Positions 52,215 through 61,243 of a stretch of DNA of 64,000 bases are shown piece after piece. The notes below the pieces were generated by a model. It did not search any database. It saw nothing but the letters and a program-made list of their open reading frames with translations, and was not told the DNA's origin. Source of the DNA: Erythrobacter donghaensis (GTDB taxonomy: Bacteria; Pseudomonadota; Alphaproteobacteria; Sphingomonadales; Sphingomonadaceae). A program made the translations under genes and the position numbers. The stretch covers positions 62,001 to 126,000 of the forward strand of contig NZ_MUYG01000005.1 of NCBI RefSeq assembly GCF_002155425.1, given 5' to 3'. How positions within the stretch are numbered: position 1 is the stretch's first letter; each line of letters starts with the position of its first letter.

Positions 52215-53330
52215 ATGAACCGCATCCGTATCCTCGCGCCGATCCTCTATATCCTGATCGCACTGGTTGCCGGGCACATGCCCGCGCCTGCTGCGGCCGA
52301 GCGCATCCGCGATCTCGGCCAGTTCGAAGGCCTGCGCGCAAACCAACTGACCGGCTATGGCGTGGTTGTCGGCCTCGCGGGTACGGGCGACAACAACCTG
52401 CAATATGTGACCGAGGCGATGAAGGGGGTGTCCGGGCGGCTGGGGCTGCAATTGCCGCCCGGTGTCTCGCCGATCCTGCGCAATTCCGCCGCGGTGATCG
52501 TGACGGCGGAACTGCCTGCCTTTGCCAAGCCGGGGCAGCGGATCGACATTACCGTCTCGACCCTTGGCCAGGCGCTCTCCTTGCGCGGCGGGGCGCTGAT
52601 CCTCACGCCGCTCTACGGTGCGGACGGGCAGATCTACGCGATGGCGCAGGGCAATGTCGCGGTGGGCGGCCTTGGCGTGACGGGCCGTGACGGATCGCAG
52701 GTCAGCGTCAATGTCGCCACCGTGGGCCGGATCGCCGATGGCGCCACGGTGGAGCGCGCGGTGGCGACCGGGTTCGACCTGTCGCCGACCTTGCGCTTCA
52801 ACCTCCACAAGGCCGATTTCCTCACCGCCGCGCGGGTGCGCGATGCGATCAATGGCCGCTATCCCGGCATTGCCACCATCGCCGACGGGGTGAGCATCGA
52901 GCTGGCCCTGCCGCAGGGCAACGACATGCGATCTGGCCTGATGGCCGAGATCGAGATGCTTGCCGTCACGCCCGCGCCGGTCGCGGCGAAAGTGATCGTC
53001 AATTCGCGCACCGGAACCGTGGTGATCAACGATGCCGTGCGCCTCGCGCCCGCAGCGATCAGCCACGGCAAGCTGGTGATCCGCATCGACGAGAACCCCG
53101 CGATCGTCCAGCCCGCGCCCTTCAGCCGGGGCGAGACCACGCAGGAGGAATCCTCCGACATCACCGTCGAGGAACGCTCCGACCGGGTCGCCTACATGCC
53201 CGCCGCCGCTTCGCTGACCGAGATCGTCGATGCGCTCAACCTGCTGGGCGTGGGCGCGTCGGACCTGGTGGTGATCCTCGAAAGCCTCAAGCAGGCGGGC
53301 AGCCTGCAAGCCGAAATGGTGGTGCTGTGA
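52215..53330 (+). CDS. flgI: Flagellar P-ring protein FlgI
   Basis: A 371-aa periplasmic ring protein with a signal peptide (ILYILIALVAGHMPAPAAA). ERIRDLGQFEGLRANQLTGYGVVVGLAGTGD is the highly conserved start of mature FlgI, and VIINDAVRLAP and LVVILESLKQAGSLQAEMVVL end it. Its stop overlaps the flgJ start by GTGA. Confidence 0.97.
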   Translation: MNRIRILAPILYILIALVAGHMPAPAAAERIRDLGQFEGLRANQLTGYGVVVGLAGTGDNNLQYVTEAMKGVSGRLGLQLPPGVSPILRNSAAVIVTAELPAFAKPGQRIDITVSTLGQALSLRGGALILTPLYGADGQIYAMAQGNVAVGGLGVTGRDGSQVSVNVATVGRIADGATVERAVATGFDLSPTLRFNLHKADFLTAARVRDAINGRYPGIATIADGVSIELALPQGNDMRSGLMAEIEMLAVTPAPVAAKVIVNSRTGTVVINDAVRLAPAAISHGKLVIRIDENPAIVQPAPFSRGETTQEESSDITVEERSDRVAYMPAAASLTEIVDALNLLGVGASDLVVILESLKQAGSLQAEMVVL

Positions 53331-53662
53331 TCCGCCCCCTTTCCCCCTCGGGCGTCCCTGCGCCCGGTAGCGCGGCCCGTACCGGCCAGCCCCCCTTCTC
53401 TCCGGAACGGGCCGCGCTGCGTGAGGCCGCCGAAGGCTTCGAGGCGATCATGATCCGCAAGATGCTCGCCAGCGCGCGCGCCTCCAGCTTTGCCGAGGAC
53501 GCGCCGCTGACCGGCGGCGGGCTCAAGCAGTTCGAAGCGATGCGTGACGAACACTTCGCCGAAATCGCCGCCAATTCCGGCGCCTTCGGGTTTGCCCGGA
53601 GTATCGAGGCCAGCCTCGCGCAACACCTGCCCGCTAAAGCTGCGGATCAAGGGGACAGCTGA
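53327..53662 (+). CDS. flgJ: Rod-binding protein FlgJ, without muramidase domain
   Basis: A 111-aa protein matching only the rod-scaffold half of FlgJ: EAAEGFEAIMIRKMLASARASSFAED and GGLKQFEAMRDEHFAE. The glucosaminidase/muramidase half found in enterobacteria is absent, as in many alphaproteobacteria. The separate SLT gene at 42913-43950 probably supplies the lytic activity. GTG start overlapping flgI; its TGA overlaps the flgK ATG. Confidence 0.93.
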   Translation: MIRPLSPSGVPAPGSAARTGQPPFSPERAALREAAEGFEAIMIRKMLASARASSFAEDAPLTGGGLKQFEAMRDEHFAEIAANSGAFGFARSIEASLAQHLPAKAADQGDS

Positions 53663-55002
53663 TGCCAACCGCGATTTTCACCATTGCCCGATCCGGCCTC
53701 AGCGCCAGCCGCCGCAGCCTCGAGCTGACGGCGCAGAACATCGCCAATGCCTCCAACCCCGACTATTCGCGCCGGGTGCTGACGCAGGGCGAGCTGGTGA
53801 TGACAAGCTCGATCGGCACCAATGCGGTCGACTCGCTCGGCGGCGTGCGCCCCGGGAGCATCGAGCGTGCGGAAAGTTCGCTGGTGCAGCGTCAGGCGCG
53901 CGATACGTCCTCGGCGCTGGCAGCGGCGGAGGCCGAATTCTTCGCGCTGCGCGAGGCCGAAAGCGCGCTCGAAACTTCAGGCGTGTTCACCGGCATCGTC
54001 GATTTCGAAGCCGCGCTGACCCGGCTCCAGAACAACCCGACTGAACCCGCGCTGAGGCTCTCGGCGGTCGAGGCCGGGCGCAAGATGGCGGGCAATTTCC
54101 GCATCGCCAACGGCACGCTCGCCAATGCCCGCAGCCTCGTGCAGGCCGAAGTCAGCGCCGAGGTGCTGACCGTCAACGAGCTGGCGGGCGAGCTGGCCAA
54201 GATCAACGCCGATCTGGTCGGCTCGCGCGAGGGCACCGCCGGGCGCGCGGCGCTGCTCGATGCGCGCGACAAGGCTCTGCGCGGGCTGGCGGAGGAATTC
54301 GGCCTCGAGCCGACCATCAACGCCAACGGCACCGCCGACGTGATGCTGACCGGCACCCCGCCCGTGGCGCTGGTGACCGGTTCGGTCACGCAGCCGGTCG
54401 CGGTCACCTATGCCGCCGATGGCACCGCCAGTTTCACCGTGGGCGGCACGGCCTTTGCGCCTGCCAGCGGAGCGATGGCGGGTCGGGCAGCGGCGCTTGG
54501 CGAGATGGCGGGGCTGCAAACCGGGCTCGATGCTCTGGCCGCTTCGGCGATCGGCCTCGCCAACACCGCGCAGGCCAATGGCGCCGGGCTCGACGGTTCG
54601 CCGGGTCAGCCGCTGTTCGGCGGCACCGGAGCGGGCGATATCGACGTGGTGCTCGCCTCTGCCGATGGCCTCGCCACCGCTCCGGCAGGCGCGCCTGCGG
54701 GCAGCCGCGACACGGCCAATCTCGCCGCGCTGATCGCCAGCTATGCCGGGCCCGGCGGGCCTGCGAGCGAGGCCGACGCCCTGCTGCTGGGCCTCTCCAG
54801 CCAGGTGTCCGCGCTCAACACCCGCGCCGAGGGCCTCAGCGTTGTCGCCGCCAGCGCCGAGGCCGAGCTGCTGCGCGAGACCGGGGTCGATCTCGATGAC
54901 GAGGCCGCCAATCTGGTGCGCCTGCAACAGGCTTTCGAAGCCAACAGCCGGGTGATCCAGGTCGCCGCGCAGCTGTTCGATACCATCCTCGACCTCAGAT
55001 AG
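53662..55002 (+). CDS. flgK: Hook-filament junction protein FlgK (HAP1)
   Basis: A 446-aa protein. IFTIARSGLSASRRSLELTAQNIANASNPDYSRRVLTQ is the FlgK N-terminal signature; the C-terminus VDLDDEAANLVRLQQAFEANSRVIQVAAQLFDTIL is equally typical. It forms the first junction layer between hook and filament and should be chaperoned by FlgN. Confidence 0.95.
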   Translation: MPTAIFTIARSGLSASRRSLELTAQNIANASNPDYSRRVLTQGELVMTSSIGTNAVDSLGGVRPGSIERAESSLVQRQARDTSSALAAAEAEFFALREAESALETSGVFTGIVDFEAALTRLQNNPTEPALRLSAVEAGRKMAGNFRIANGTLANARSLVQAEVSAEVLTVNELAGELAKINADLVGSREGTAGRAALLDARDKALRGLAEEFGLEPTINANGTADVMLTGTPPVALVTGSVTQPVAVTYAADGTASFTVGGTAFAPASGAMAGRAAALGEMAGLQTGLDALAASAIGLANTAQANGAGLDGSPGQPLFGGTGAGDIDVVLASADGLATAPAGAPAGSRDTANLAALIASYAGPGGPASEADALLLGLSSQVSALNTRAEGLSVVAASAEAELLRETGVDLDDEAANLVRLQQAFEANSRVIQVAAQLFDTILDLR

Positions 55003-55014
55003 GGAGCGCGCGCC

Positions 55015-55935
55015 ATGGGTTTCATCACCAATTCGACCGGCTCCTACTTCAACCGCTCGCTCGCGCAGATGGCCGATCTTCGCGCCGGGATCGAGCGCAC
55101 GCGCTCGCAGATCGCCACGGGCCGCAAGATCGAGCGCGGGTCGGATGATCCCGCCGCCGCCGCGCAGCTGCGCAGCATCGCCCGGCGCGAGGCGCTGGCC
55201 GGAGTCGAGGGCGATAACGCCGCCCGGCTCGGGCAGGATCTGGCTGCGGGCGCGAACGAGATCGAGGCGGTGACCGCGCTGCTGCAGCGCGCGCGCGAAC
55301 TGGCCCTGCAGGCCGCCAATGCCCCGCTCGGCCCGGACGGTCGGCAGGCGGTCGCCTTCGAGCTGGAGCAGCTGGGGCAGGAACTGTTCACCCGCGCCAA
55401 CGCCGTCTCGCTGACCGGCGAGCCGCTGTTCGCGGGGCAATCCTCGGGCGCGGCCTTCACCCGCGATGCGCTTGGCAATGTCACCTATGCCGGCACGCCC
55501 GAAAGCGGCGCCGTGCCGGTCGCACCGGGGACCGAAATCTTCCGCGGGTTGCCGGGCAGCGAAGTGTTCGAATTCAACCTCAATGGCACCCCCACCAGCG
55601 CCTTTGCCGTGCTCGGCGGGCTGGCGGCGGCGTTGCAGGGCGGCGCGGCCGATCCGGTCGCTGCGGCCAATGCCGCGATCGAGGGGATCGACGCCGCGCT
55701 CGATACCACCAACCGCGCAGTTACCATCCTCGGCACCCGCATGGCCTGGACCGAGCAGGTCGAAGCCCAGCAGGGCGAGCGCATGATCGTGCTGGCCGAA
55801 CGCCGCAGCCGGGTGGGCGATACCGACATCGCCGATGCCATCGCGCGCCTGCAGCAGACGATGACCGCGCTCGAGGCCAGCCAGGCCGCCTTCGCCCGCG
55901 TCAGCTCGCTGACCCTGTTCGACGCGCTGCGCTAA
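55015..55935 (+). CDS. flgL: Hook-filament junction protein FlgL (HAP3)
   Basis: A 306-aa flagellin-like protein. Near the start TGRKIERGSDDPAAAAQLRSIARR resembles the flagellin DDP motif, and the C-terminus IADAIARLQQTMTALEASQAAFARVSSLTLFDAL is the FlgL type. Its place after flgK confirms the name. 15 bases before motA. Confidence 0.94.
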   Translation: MGFITNSTGSYFNRSLAQMADLRAGIERTRSQIATGRKIERGSDDPAAAAQLRSIARREALAGVEGDNAARLGQDLAAGANEIEAVTALLQRARELALQAANAPLGPDGRQAVAFELEQLGQELFTRANAVSLTGEPLFAGQSSGAAFTRDALGNVTYAGTPESGAVPVAPGTEIFRGLPGSEVFEFNLNGTPTSAFAVLGGLAAALQGGAADPVAAANAAIEGIDAALDTTNRAVTILGTRMAWTEQVEAQQGERMIVLAERRSRVGDTDIADAIARLQQTMTALEASQAAFARVSSLTLFDALR

Positions 55936-55950
55936 GAGAGGGCTGGCGGA

Positions 55951-56814
55951 ATGTTTGTTGCCATTGGCATAGTCGTATTGCTCGCCATGGTGTTCGGCGG
56001 GTTCATCCTCGCTGGCGGGGCGATGGGCCCGGTGCTGAAGGCGCTCCCGCTCGAATTCATGATGATCGGCGGAGCGGCGACCGGCGCGACCCTGATCGGC
56101 AACTCGATGCACGAGATCAAGCTGCTCGGCGGCGGGCTGGGCAAGATCTTCAAGGGGCCGAAATATACCGATCAGGATCACATCGACGCGATCGCGCTGA
56201 CATCGAAGCTGATGAAGCTGCTGCGCTCCGAAGGCGCGGTGGCGCTGGAAAGCCATGTCACCGAGCCGGGCAATTCGACGCTCTTTTCCGAATACCCCAA
56301 GCTTCAGGCCGACCCGGTGGTGAGCGCGATGATCTGCGATCCGCTGACGCTGATGGTGGTCTCTTCGGGCACGCTCGATACCCACGCGGTCGAGGATATC
56401 ATCGACAATGCGATCAAGACCCAGCTGCACGAAATGGACGAGCCGCAGCACATGATCCAGTCGCTCGCCGATGCGCTGCCTGCGCTCGGGATCGTGGCCG
56501 CGGTGCTCGGCATCATCAAGACGATGGGCGCAATCAACGAGCCCCCGGAGATTCTCGGCAAGATGATCGGTTCTGCGCTGGTCGGCACCTTTCTGGGCGT
56601 GCTCTTGGCCTATGGTTTTGCCGGGCCGCTGGGCGCGCGGCTGAAGCAGATCAACGCGCACGACAGCCAGATCTTCCATTCGATCAAGCAGGTCATCATC
56701 GCCTCGCTGCACGGCTATCCGCAGCCGCTGGTGCTGGAAGCCGCGCGCTCGGGCCTGCCGCCTGCGCATCGCCCCAAGCTCACCGACCTGCTCGACATGA
56801 TGCGGGGGCGGTGA
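55951..56814 (+). CDS. motA: Flagellar stator protein MotA
   Basis: A 287-aa four-helix protein. VLLAMVFGGFILAGGAMGPVL is the first membrane helix; ALPALGIVAAVLGIIKTMGAINEPPEILGKMIGSALVGTFLGVLLAYG contains the conserved channel prolines and glycines of MotA. It forms the ion channel that drives rotation together with MotB, encoded next; the helix residues look proton-type rather than PomA-type, but this is not certain. Confidence 0.96.
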   Translation: MFVAIGIVVLLAMVFGGFILAGGAMGPVLKALPLEFMMIGGAATGATLIGNSMHEIKLLGGGLGKIFKGPKYTDQDHIDAIALTSKLMKLLRSEGAVALESHVTEPGNSTLFSEYPKLQADPVVSAMICDPLTLMVVSSGTLDTHAVEDIIDNAIKTQLHEMDEPQHMIQSLADALPALGIVAAVLGIIKTMGAINEPPEILGKMIGSALVGTFLGVLLAYGFAGPLGARLKQINAHDSQIFHSIKQVIIASLHGYPQPLVLEAARSGLPPAHRPKLTDLLDMMRGR

Positions 56815-56815
56815 G

Positions 56816-57724
56816 GTGGCGGATGGCCCTGCGGCGATCCCCGCGCCGATTATCGTCAAGAAGATCACGGTGGTCGAAGGCGGCCACCACGGCGGGGCGT
56901 GGAAGGTCGCCTATGCCGACTTCGTAACCGCGATGATGGCGTTCTTCCTGCTGCTGTGGCTGCTCGGCGCGACCGAGGAGAAGCAGCGCAAGGGCATCGC
57001 CGATTACTTTGCGCCCACGCTGGTCAAGATGCGGCAGGAAAGCGCCGGGTCGGACGGCTTGCTGGGCGGATCGTCGCTAACCGATCCGGACAATTATCCC
57101 AATGAAATGGGCCAGACCGGCACACGTTCGATCACTATCCCGCGCGGCGTCACCGGCGGCCCGACCGAAGGCGGCGGGCGCGGCGAGCTGGACGCCAAGA
57201 AGCTGAAGGAATTGCAGGACAAGATCGAACAGAAGCTCGTCCAGCGCCGCCAGCTGCGGCACCTCGCCAAGCAGGTGCGGGTGATGCGCGCGCCCGAGGG
57301 CATCCGCATCGACCTGATGGACAATGCCGATTTCTCGATGTTCGAACTGGGCACCACGATCCTCACCAAGGATGCGCGCGGGCTGCTGGAGGTGATGGCC
57401 GACACGCTGAAGGACGAGGCCGCCCCGCTGATCCTGCGCGGTCACACGGATTCGCTGCCCTGGCGCGGCGGGGTGAGCGCGAACAACTGGTCGCTCTCGA
57501 CCGGCCGCGCGGAAGCCACCCGTCAGGCGCTGGTGCTGGGCGGCGTGACACAAAATCGCTTTGCGCGGATCGAGGGCGTCGCCGACACCGAGCCGCTGAT
57601 CGGCGACAACCCCGCGGACCCGAGAAACCGTCGCATCTCGCTGCTGCTGCTCGAAGGGCGCGGCCCACGTCAGTCGGCAGCGGCACCGCCGGTGAAGGCA
57701 GCGAAGGTAGCCCCCGGACCCTGA
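56816..57724 (+). CDS. motB: Flagellar stator protein MotB
   Basis: A 302-aa protein: one membrane helix WKVAYADFVTAMMAFFLLLWLL with the essential ion-binding Asp (in YADF), a linker containing TRSITIPRGVTGG, and an OmpA-like peptidoglycan-binding domain (ILRGHTDSLPWRGG, NNWSLSTGRAEATRQAL, DPRNRRISLLLL). GTG start one base after the motA stop. A strong terminator follows. Confidence 0.96.
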   Translation: MADGPAAIPAPIIVKKITVVEGGHHGGAWKVAYADFVTAMMAFFLLLWLLGATEEKQRKGIADYFAPTLVKMRQESAGSDGLLGGSSLTDPDNYPNEMGQTGTRSITIPRGVTGGPTEGGGRGELDAKKLKELQDKIEQKLVQRRQLRHLAKQVRVMRAPEGIRIDLMDNADFSMFELGTTILTKDARGLLEVMADTLKDEAAPLILRGHTDSLPWRGGVSANNWSLSTGRAEATRQALVLGGVTQNRFARIEGVADTEPLIGDNPADPRNRRISLLLLEGRGPRQSAAAPPVKAAKVAPGP

Positions 57725-57764
57725 CCTTCTTCCGACGCGACGAGCCGTGATCAGGTCGACGCAA

Positions 57765-57810
57765 CGACAAAAAGGCCCCCGCGGTGCACCCCGCCGGGGC
57801 CTTTTTGTCG
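57765..57810 (+). terminator. Terminator of the flgB-motB run
   Basis: A perfect 15-base stem, CGACAAAAAGGCCCC with GGGGCCTTTTTGTCG, with a T run in the 3' arm on both strands, so it can act bidirectionally. It lies 40 bases after motB. Confidence 0.92.
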
Positions 57811-57907
57811 GGCGGCCCGGTGTCGGCTTTCGGGCAAGCGCCGTAGCATTCTGGATGGCCGGGAATGGGTGGAAATCGGAAATCGCGAAAGCTAGACAAT
57901 CGAGGCT

Positions 57908-58489
57908 ATGGACCACCCTCAGATGCTCACTGAAATTGACGTCAGCCAGCTTGCAGGCGCCTTCCCCATGTCGATGGGGACAAACGCGGTCGAAGCCGGA
58001 ATGGTGGTCCATGGCCTTCTTGATCCACGACAATGGGCCAACCAAGTGAGCCTTCTAGTTGGCGGAGAGAAAATACTCGTGCCACGACGGCTTCGATATA
58101 GCGAGGACCAAAGCACGCCCTCAAACGACAGCCCCATCGCGCAAATGGCCGCCTGTCTCCAAACTCAGAGTTCCAACGGCTTTGACCGTCAGCGTGCTTT
58201 GCGATCACTTCTACCCGCGGTGCAGCCATGGTCTGCACCCTTTGTGGTAACCCTGATCGGTGAGTATGTCGTCGAGATCATCGAGGACATCGCAGGTGCG
58301 ACCACTCCGTTAAATGTTGACGCGATGATCTCGTTTATCTCCGAAAATACGGACTATTGGAAACTGACTAAGCAGCGCGTCGCCAGTTACTGGAATGTCT
58401 ACTACAGACATAAATACACAAAGCTGAATTACCCCGGATTTCAGCTAGTGAGGACACTTGAGACTGGCCTACGCGCACGCGCTGCATGA
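57908..58489 (+). CDS. Orphan AT-richer gene inside the flagellar locus
   Basis: A 193-aa protein that I do not recognise. It is soluble, with no signal peptide; the middle has LPAVQPWSAPFVVTLIGEYVVEIIEDI (probably helical) and the C-terminus is basic and aromatic (YWNVYYRHKYTKLNYPG). Its base composition is lower in GC than the flagellar genes (codons such as ATA, TTA and AAA are frequent), and it is separated from motB by a strong terminator, so it is likely an insertion rather than a flagellar component. The repeat-like stretch behind it may be part of the same event. Confidence 0.65.
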   Translation: MDHPQMLTEIDVSQLAGAFPMSMGTNAVEAGMVVHGLLDPRQWANQVSLLVGGEKILVPRRLRYSEDQSTPSNDSPIAQMAACLQTQSSNGFDRQRALRSLLPAVQPWSAPFVVTLIGEYVVEIIEDIAGATTPLNVDAMISFISENTDYWKLTKQRVASYWNVYYRHKYTKLNYPGFQLVRTLETGLRARAA

Positions 58490-58823
58490 TGTCCGGTTTG
58501 GGGTCGCTAGCTGAACGACAGCGTTTTCCTCTACGGGTCCCGAAGCCGAGGTGCTTTCCTACGCAAGGGCGATCTCCCAGCCTTGCGGTAATGCCACGAC
58601 CGCACGCCGCGCTTTGCATCAGCACGAACCGCCTTCCAGCGGCTGTCAGCGCGAAGCCGGTATCTTCTCTCTGGACACTGTCTCAAGTGTCTCCAACACG
58701 CGCGCAACTCGGCTGTCTGAGGGTGCACGATGACCGAGCCGTCACACGCCAAAAAGCCCGGAGCCTTGCGGCTCCGGGCTTGCTTGGCCCGCCCCCAGGG
58801 GAATGGGGCGGGTGCGGGAAGGA
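58490..58823. other. Non-coding stretch between the orphan gene and flagellin gene
   Basis: 334 bases without a convincing gene. The first part (from 58490, TGTCCGGTTTGGGGTCGCTA and on) resembles a dispersed intergenic repeat of alphaproteobacteria that yields spurious reading frames such as MSxLG...; I know this pattern only from memory. The right end holds the flagellin terminator (58751-58781). Confidence 0.5.
58751..58781 (-). terminator. Terminator of the flagellin gene
   Basis: A 12-base perfect stem (AAGCCCGGAGCC with GGCTCCGGGCTT, loop TTGC); on the minus strand it is followed by a run of T. It lies 43 bases after the flagellin stop. Confidence 0.9.
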
Positions 58824-59651
58824 TTAGCGCAGCAGCGAGAGCACGTTCTGCTGCGACTGGTTGGCCTGCGCCAGCATCGCGGTCGAGGCCTGGCCGAGGA
58901 TCTGCGCCTTGGCGAGCGCGGTGGTTTCCACCGAGTAGTCGGTGTCCTGGATCCGCGAGCGGGCGTCCGACAGGTTGGTCGAGACGTTGGTGAGGTTGTT
59001 CACCGCCGACTGCAGGCGGTTCTGGCCGGCACCCAGCGTGGCGCGGGCGCTGTTGATCGCATCAAGCTCGGTGTCGACCGAACCGATCAGCGTGTTGGCC
59101 GCAGTCGCGGTCGAGACGTCGTAGGAGCCCGCCGCACCGCCGTTCGCGGCGAGGCTGGTGAGGTCGGCCATGGCCAGGGTCACGGTGTCGGTGCCATTGG
59201 CGCCGGCCTGAATGTCGACCGTCGCGGTGCTGGCGTCGAACAGGACCACGCCGTTGAATTCGCTGTTGGTGATGACCTGGCCAATCTGCGCGGTCAGTTC
59301 GTCCACTTCGACCTGCATGTAGGCACGGTCAGTCGCGTCTTCGTAGGTGCCCGAGGCCGACTGGACAGCCAGTTCGCGGATGCGCTGGAGCATGTTGGTC
59401 ACTTCGTTCAGCGCGCCTTCGGCGGTCTGCGCGAGGCTGATGCCGTCATTGGCGTTGCGGATGCCCTGCTGCATGCCGCGGATCTGCGAGGTCATCGAGG
59501 TGGCGATGGCGAGGCCGGCGGCGTCGTCTGCGGCGCTGTTGATGCGCTTGCCCGAGGACAGGCGCTCCATTGCGGTGCCGAGCATCTTGCCCGCAGCCAC
59601 AGCGGAGTTGGTGGCGCGCAGGGCCGAGGTGTTGGTGTTGATCACGTTCAT
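58824..59651 (-). CDS. fliC: Flagellin
   Basis: A 275-aa flagellin. N-terminal D0/D1: MNVINTNTSALRATNSAV, RLSSGKRINSAADDAAGLAIAT. C-terminal D1/D0: AINSARATLGAGQNRLQSAVNNL and ALAKAQILGQASTAMLAQANQSQQNVLSLLR. The variable middle is short (about 170-200), so the filament surface is minimal. The frame extends to 59750, but ATG 59651 is the conserved start and has GGGAG before it. It is the only flagellin gene in the window. Confidence 0.97.
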   Translation of the reverse strand: MNVINTNTSALRATNSAVAAGKMLGTAMERLSSGKRINSAADDAAGLAIATSMTSQIRGMQQGIRNANDGISLAQTAEGALNEVTNMLQRIRELAVQSASGTYEDATDRAYMQVEVDELTAQIGQVITNSEFNGVVLFDASTATVDIQAGANGTDTVTLAMADLTSLAANGGAAGSYDVSTATAANTLIGSVDTELDAINSARATLGAGQNRLQSAVNNLTNVSTNLSDARSRIQDTDYSVETTALAKAQILGQASTAMLAQANQSQQNVLSLLR

Positions 59652-59707
59652 TGTCAAAACTCCCGAATGGTCAGGCAGGACGAATTGGCCCGTCGCTGCT
59701 GGCCCAT

Positions 59708-59733
59708 AGAGCGGCCGTGATCCGGGATGTTTA
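59708..59733 (-). promoter_or_regulatory. Sigma-28-like promoter of the flagellin gene
   Basis: On the minus strand TAAA, 14 bases, GCCGCTCT, compared with the usual TAAA-N15-GCCGATAA. The -35 box is exact, the -10 box half matches, and the spacing is one base short. It fits FliA control, but is not proof. Confidence 0.5.
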
Positions 59734-59944
59734 AGCGGAAAAATTTTCATCGCGAAAACAGTCGATTGATTGGCGGCTGACAGTGTGTTGACCGCACAGG
59801 GCGATCCCGCCGCCGCTCGGGCCTAGGTGTTCCTCGCAGGGCCAATAGGGGAAGCTACGGGGGCTTAAATTTGCCTCGCGTCCAGCCTGTATGCGGCAGA
59901 GCTTTGCCACACACACCGGCAACCAGACGACAACAGGGGCAAGC

Positions 59945-61243
59945 ATGACGAAACCGGCGATCAGCGCGGGGCAGGGCGAAATGCCCGCGGGCGCGCATGA
60001 TATCCTCATCAACATGACCGTGCCGCTGATGGGCGGGCGCTGGCAGCGCGACCGGATCGTGCTGGGCGAGAGCCTGCCGCCCACCATGGCCGCGGCCATC
60101 GCGCGCAGCGGCAAGGTGGCGATTGCGCTGTCGCCCGCCGCCTCGCCCGCCATCGCGCTGAACGGCACGGGGCGGATCGCGCTCGCCTATGATCCCGCCG
60201 CCCCCGCAGCCGCGCGTCCGGCGCTGATCGCGGCCTCGGCGCAAGGCGGCTGGCCGGTGGCGGGCGACCCGCAATCGCTGGCGCTGCTGACGCTGGCAGA
60301 GCGCATCGCCGCGAGCGACATTCCCGTCCTTCTCGAAGGCCCGACCGGAACCGGCAAGGAGGTGCTGGCGCGCTTCGTCCACAATCTCTCCGGCCGCGCA
60401 GATGGCGCTTTCGTGGCGGTCAATTGTGCTGCCATGCCCGAAGCGATGCTGGAGGCGCTGCTGTTCGGCCACAAGAAGGGCGCCTTCACCGGCGCGGCTG
60501 AGGCGGGCGAGGGGCTGTTTCGCGCGGCGGACGGCGGGACGCTGTTGCTCGACGAGATCGGCGAACTGCCGCTGGCGCTGCAATCCAAGCTTCTGCGCGC
60601 GCTGCAGGAAGGCGAGGTTCTGCCGCTGGGCGCGACCCGGCCGGTCAAGGTCGATTGCCGGATCATCGCCGCCACCAACCGCGATCTTGCCGCCGAAGCC
60701 GCCGCCGGGCGGTTCCGCGAGGATCTGCTCTACCGCCTCAACGTCTTTCCCCTGCGCCTCCCGATGCTGCGCGAGCGGGCGGCGGATATCGCCCCGCTCG
60801 CCTTTGCGATGCTGCTGCGCCATGCGCCCCAGACAGCCCCCGGCGCGCCGGGCCAGCCGGGCTGGATCGCCGATGCGGCGCTAGCGATGCTCGAAGCGCA
60901 CGCCTGGCCGGGCAATGTCCGCGAGCTCGAAAACGTCATCCGCCGCGCGCTGCTGCTGGCGGGCGAGGCGGAAGTGATTGGGCCGGAGCATATCATCTTC
61001 GACACCGCGGTGCGCCCCGTCGCCGATGCGGCCCCGGCGCTTGCGCCGCGCGGCCCGGCGCAGTGCTCGCTATCGGATGTCGCCTTTGCCTCGGAAGCGC
61101 GGGCGATCCTCGACACGCTCAGCCGCCACGGCGGCAATCGTGCGGCGACCGCGCGCACGCTCGGCATCTCCGAACGCACGCTGCGCTACCGCCTCGCCTC
61201 GATGCGCGGGGCGGGGATGCTGGCGGCGGGAGGTGCGGCATGA
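59945..61243 (+). CDS. Sigma-54-dependent activator (FlbD/FlrC-like) without receiver domain
   Basis: A 432-aa AAA+ activator. Walker A GPTGTGKE is at about residue 131, the sigma-54 contact loop GAFTGA at about 179, Walker B LLLDEIGELPLALQ, and the arginine-finger region FREDLLYRLNVFPLRLP. The C-terminal Fis-type helix-turn-helix is NRAATARTLGISERTLRYRL. The N-terminal roughly 115 residues do not look like a response-regulator receiver (no phospho-acceptor Asp context), unlike FlbD or FlrC. It probably drives the sigma-54 promoters seen at 44007, 45408 and 47908. It overlaps fliE by ATGA and so sits in the basal-body operon. Confidence 0.92.
   Translation: MTKPAISAGQGEMPAGAHDILINMTVPLMGGRWQRDRIVLGESLPPTMAAAIARSGKVAIALSPAASPAIALNGTGRIALAYDPAAPAAARPALIAASAQGGWPVAGDPQSLALLTLAERIAASDIPVLLEGPTGTGKEVLARFVHNLSGRADGAFVAVNCAAMPEAMLEALLFGHKKGAFTGAAEAGEGLFRAADGGTLLLDEIGELPLALQSKLLRALQEGEVLPLGATRPVKVDCRIIAATNRDLAAEAAAGRFREDLLYRLNVFPLRLPMLRERAADIAPLAFAMLLRHAPQTAPGAPGQPGWIADAALAMLEAHAWPGNVRELENVIRRALLLAGEAEVIGPEHIIFDTAVRPVADAAPALAPRGPAQCSLSDVAFASEARAILDTLSRHGGNRAATARTLGISERTLRYRLASMRGAGMLAAGGAA

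Noticed and set aside
53977-56868. 963-codon minus-strand frame opposite flgK-flgL-motA
   Set aside because: Covers three certain flagellar genes on the other strand; composition is typical of a shadow frame (Arg/Gly/His-rich).
59861-59874. GG-N10-GC spacing upstream of the activator as a sigma-54 promoter
   Set aside because: Only the GG/GC spacing fits; the -24 box GGGGCT and the rest deviate too far from TGGCAC.
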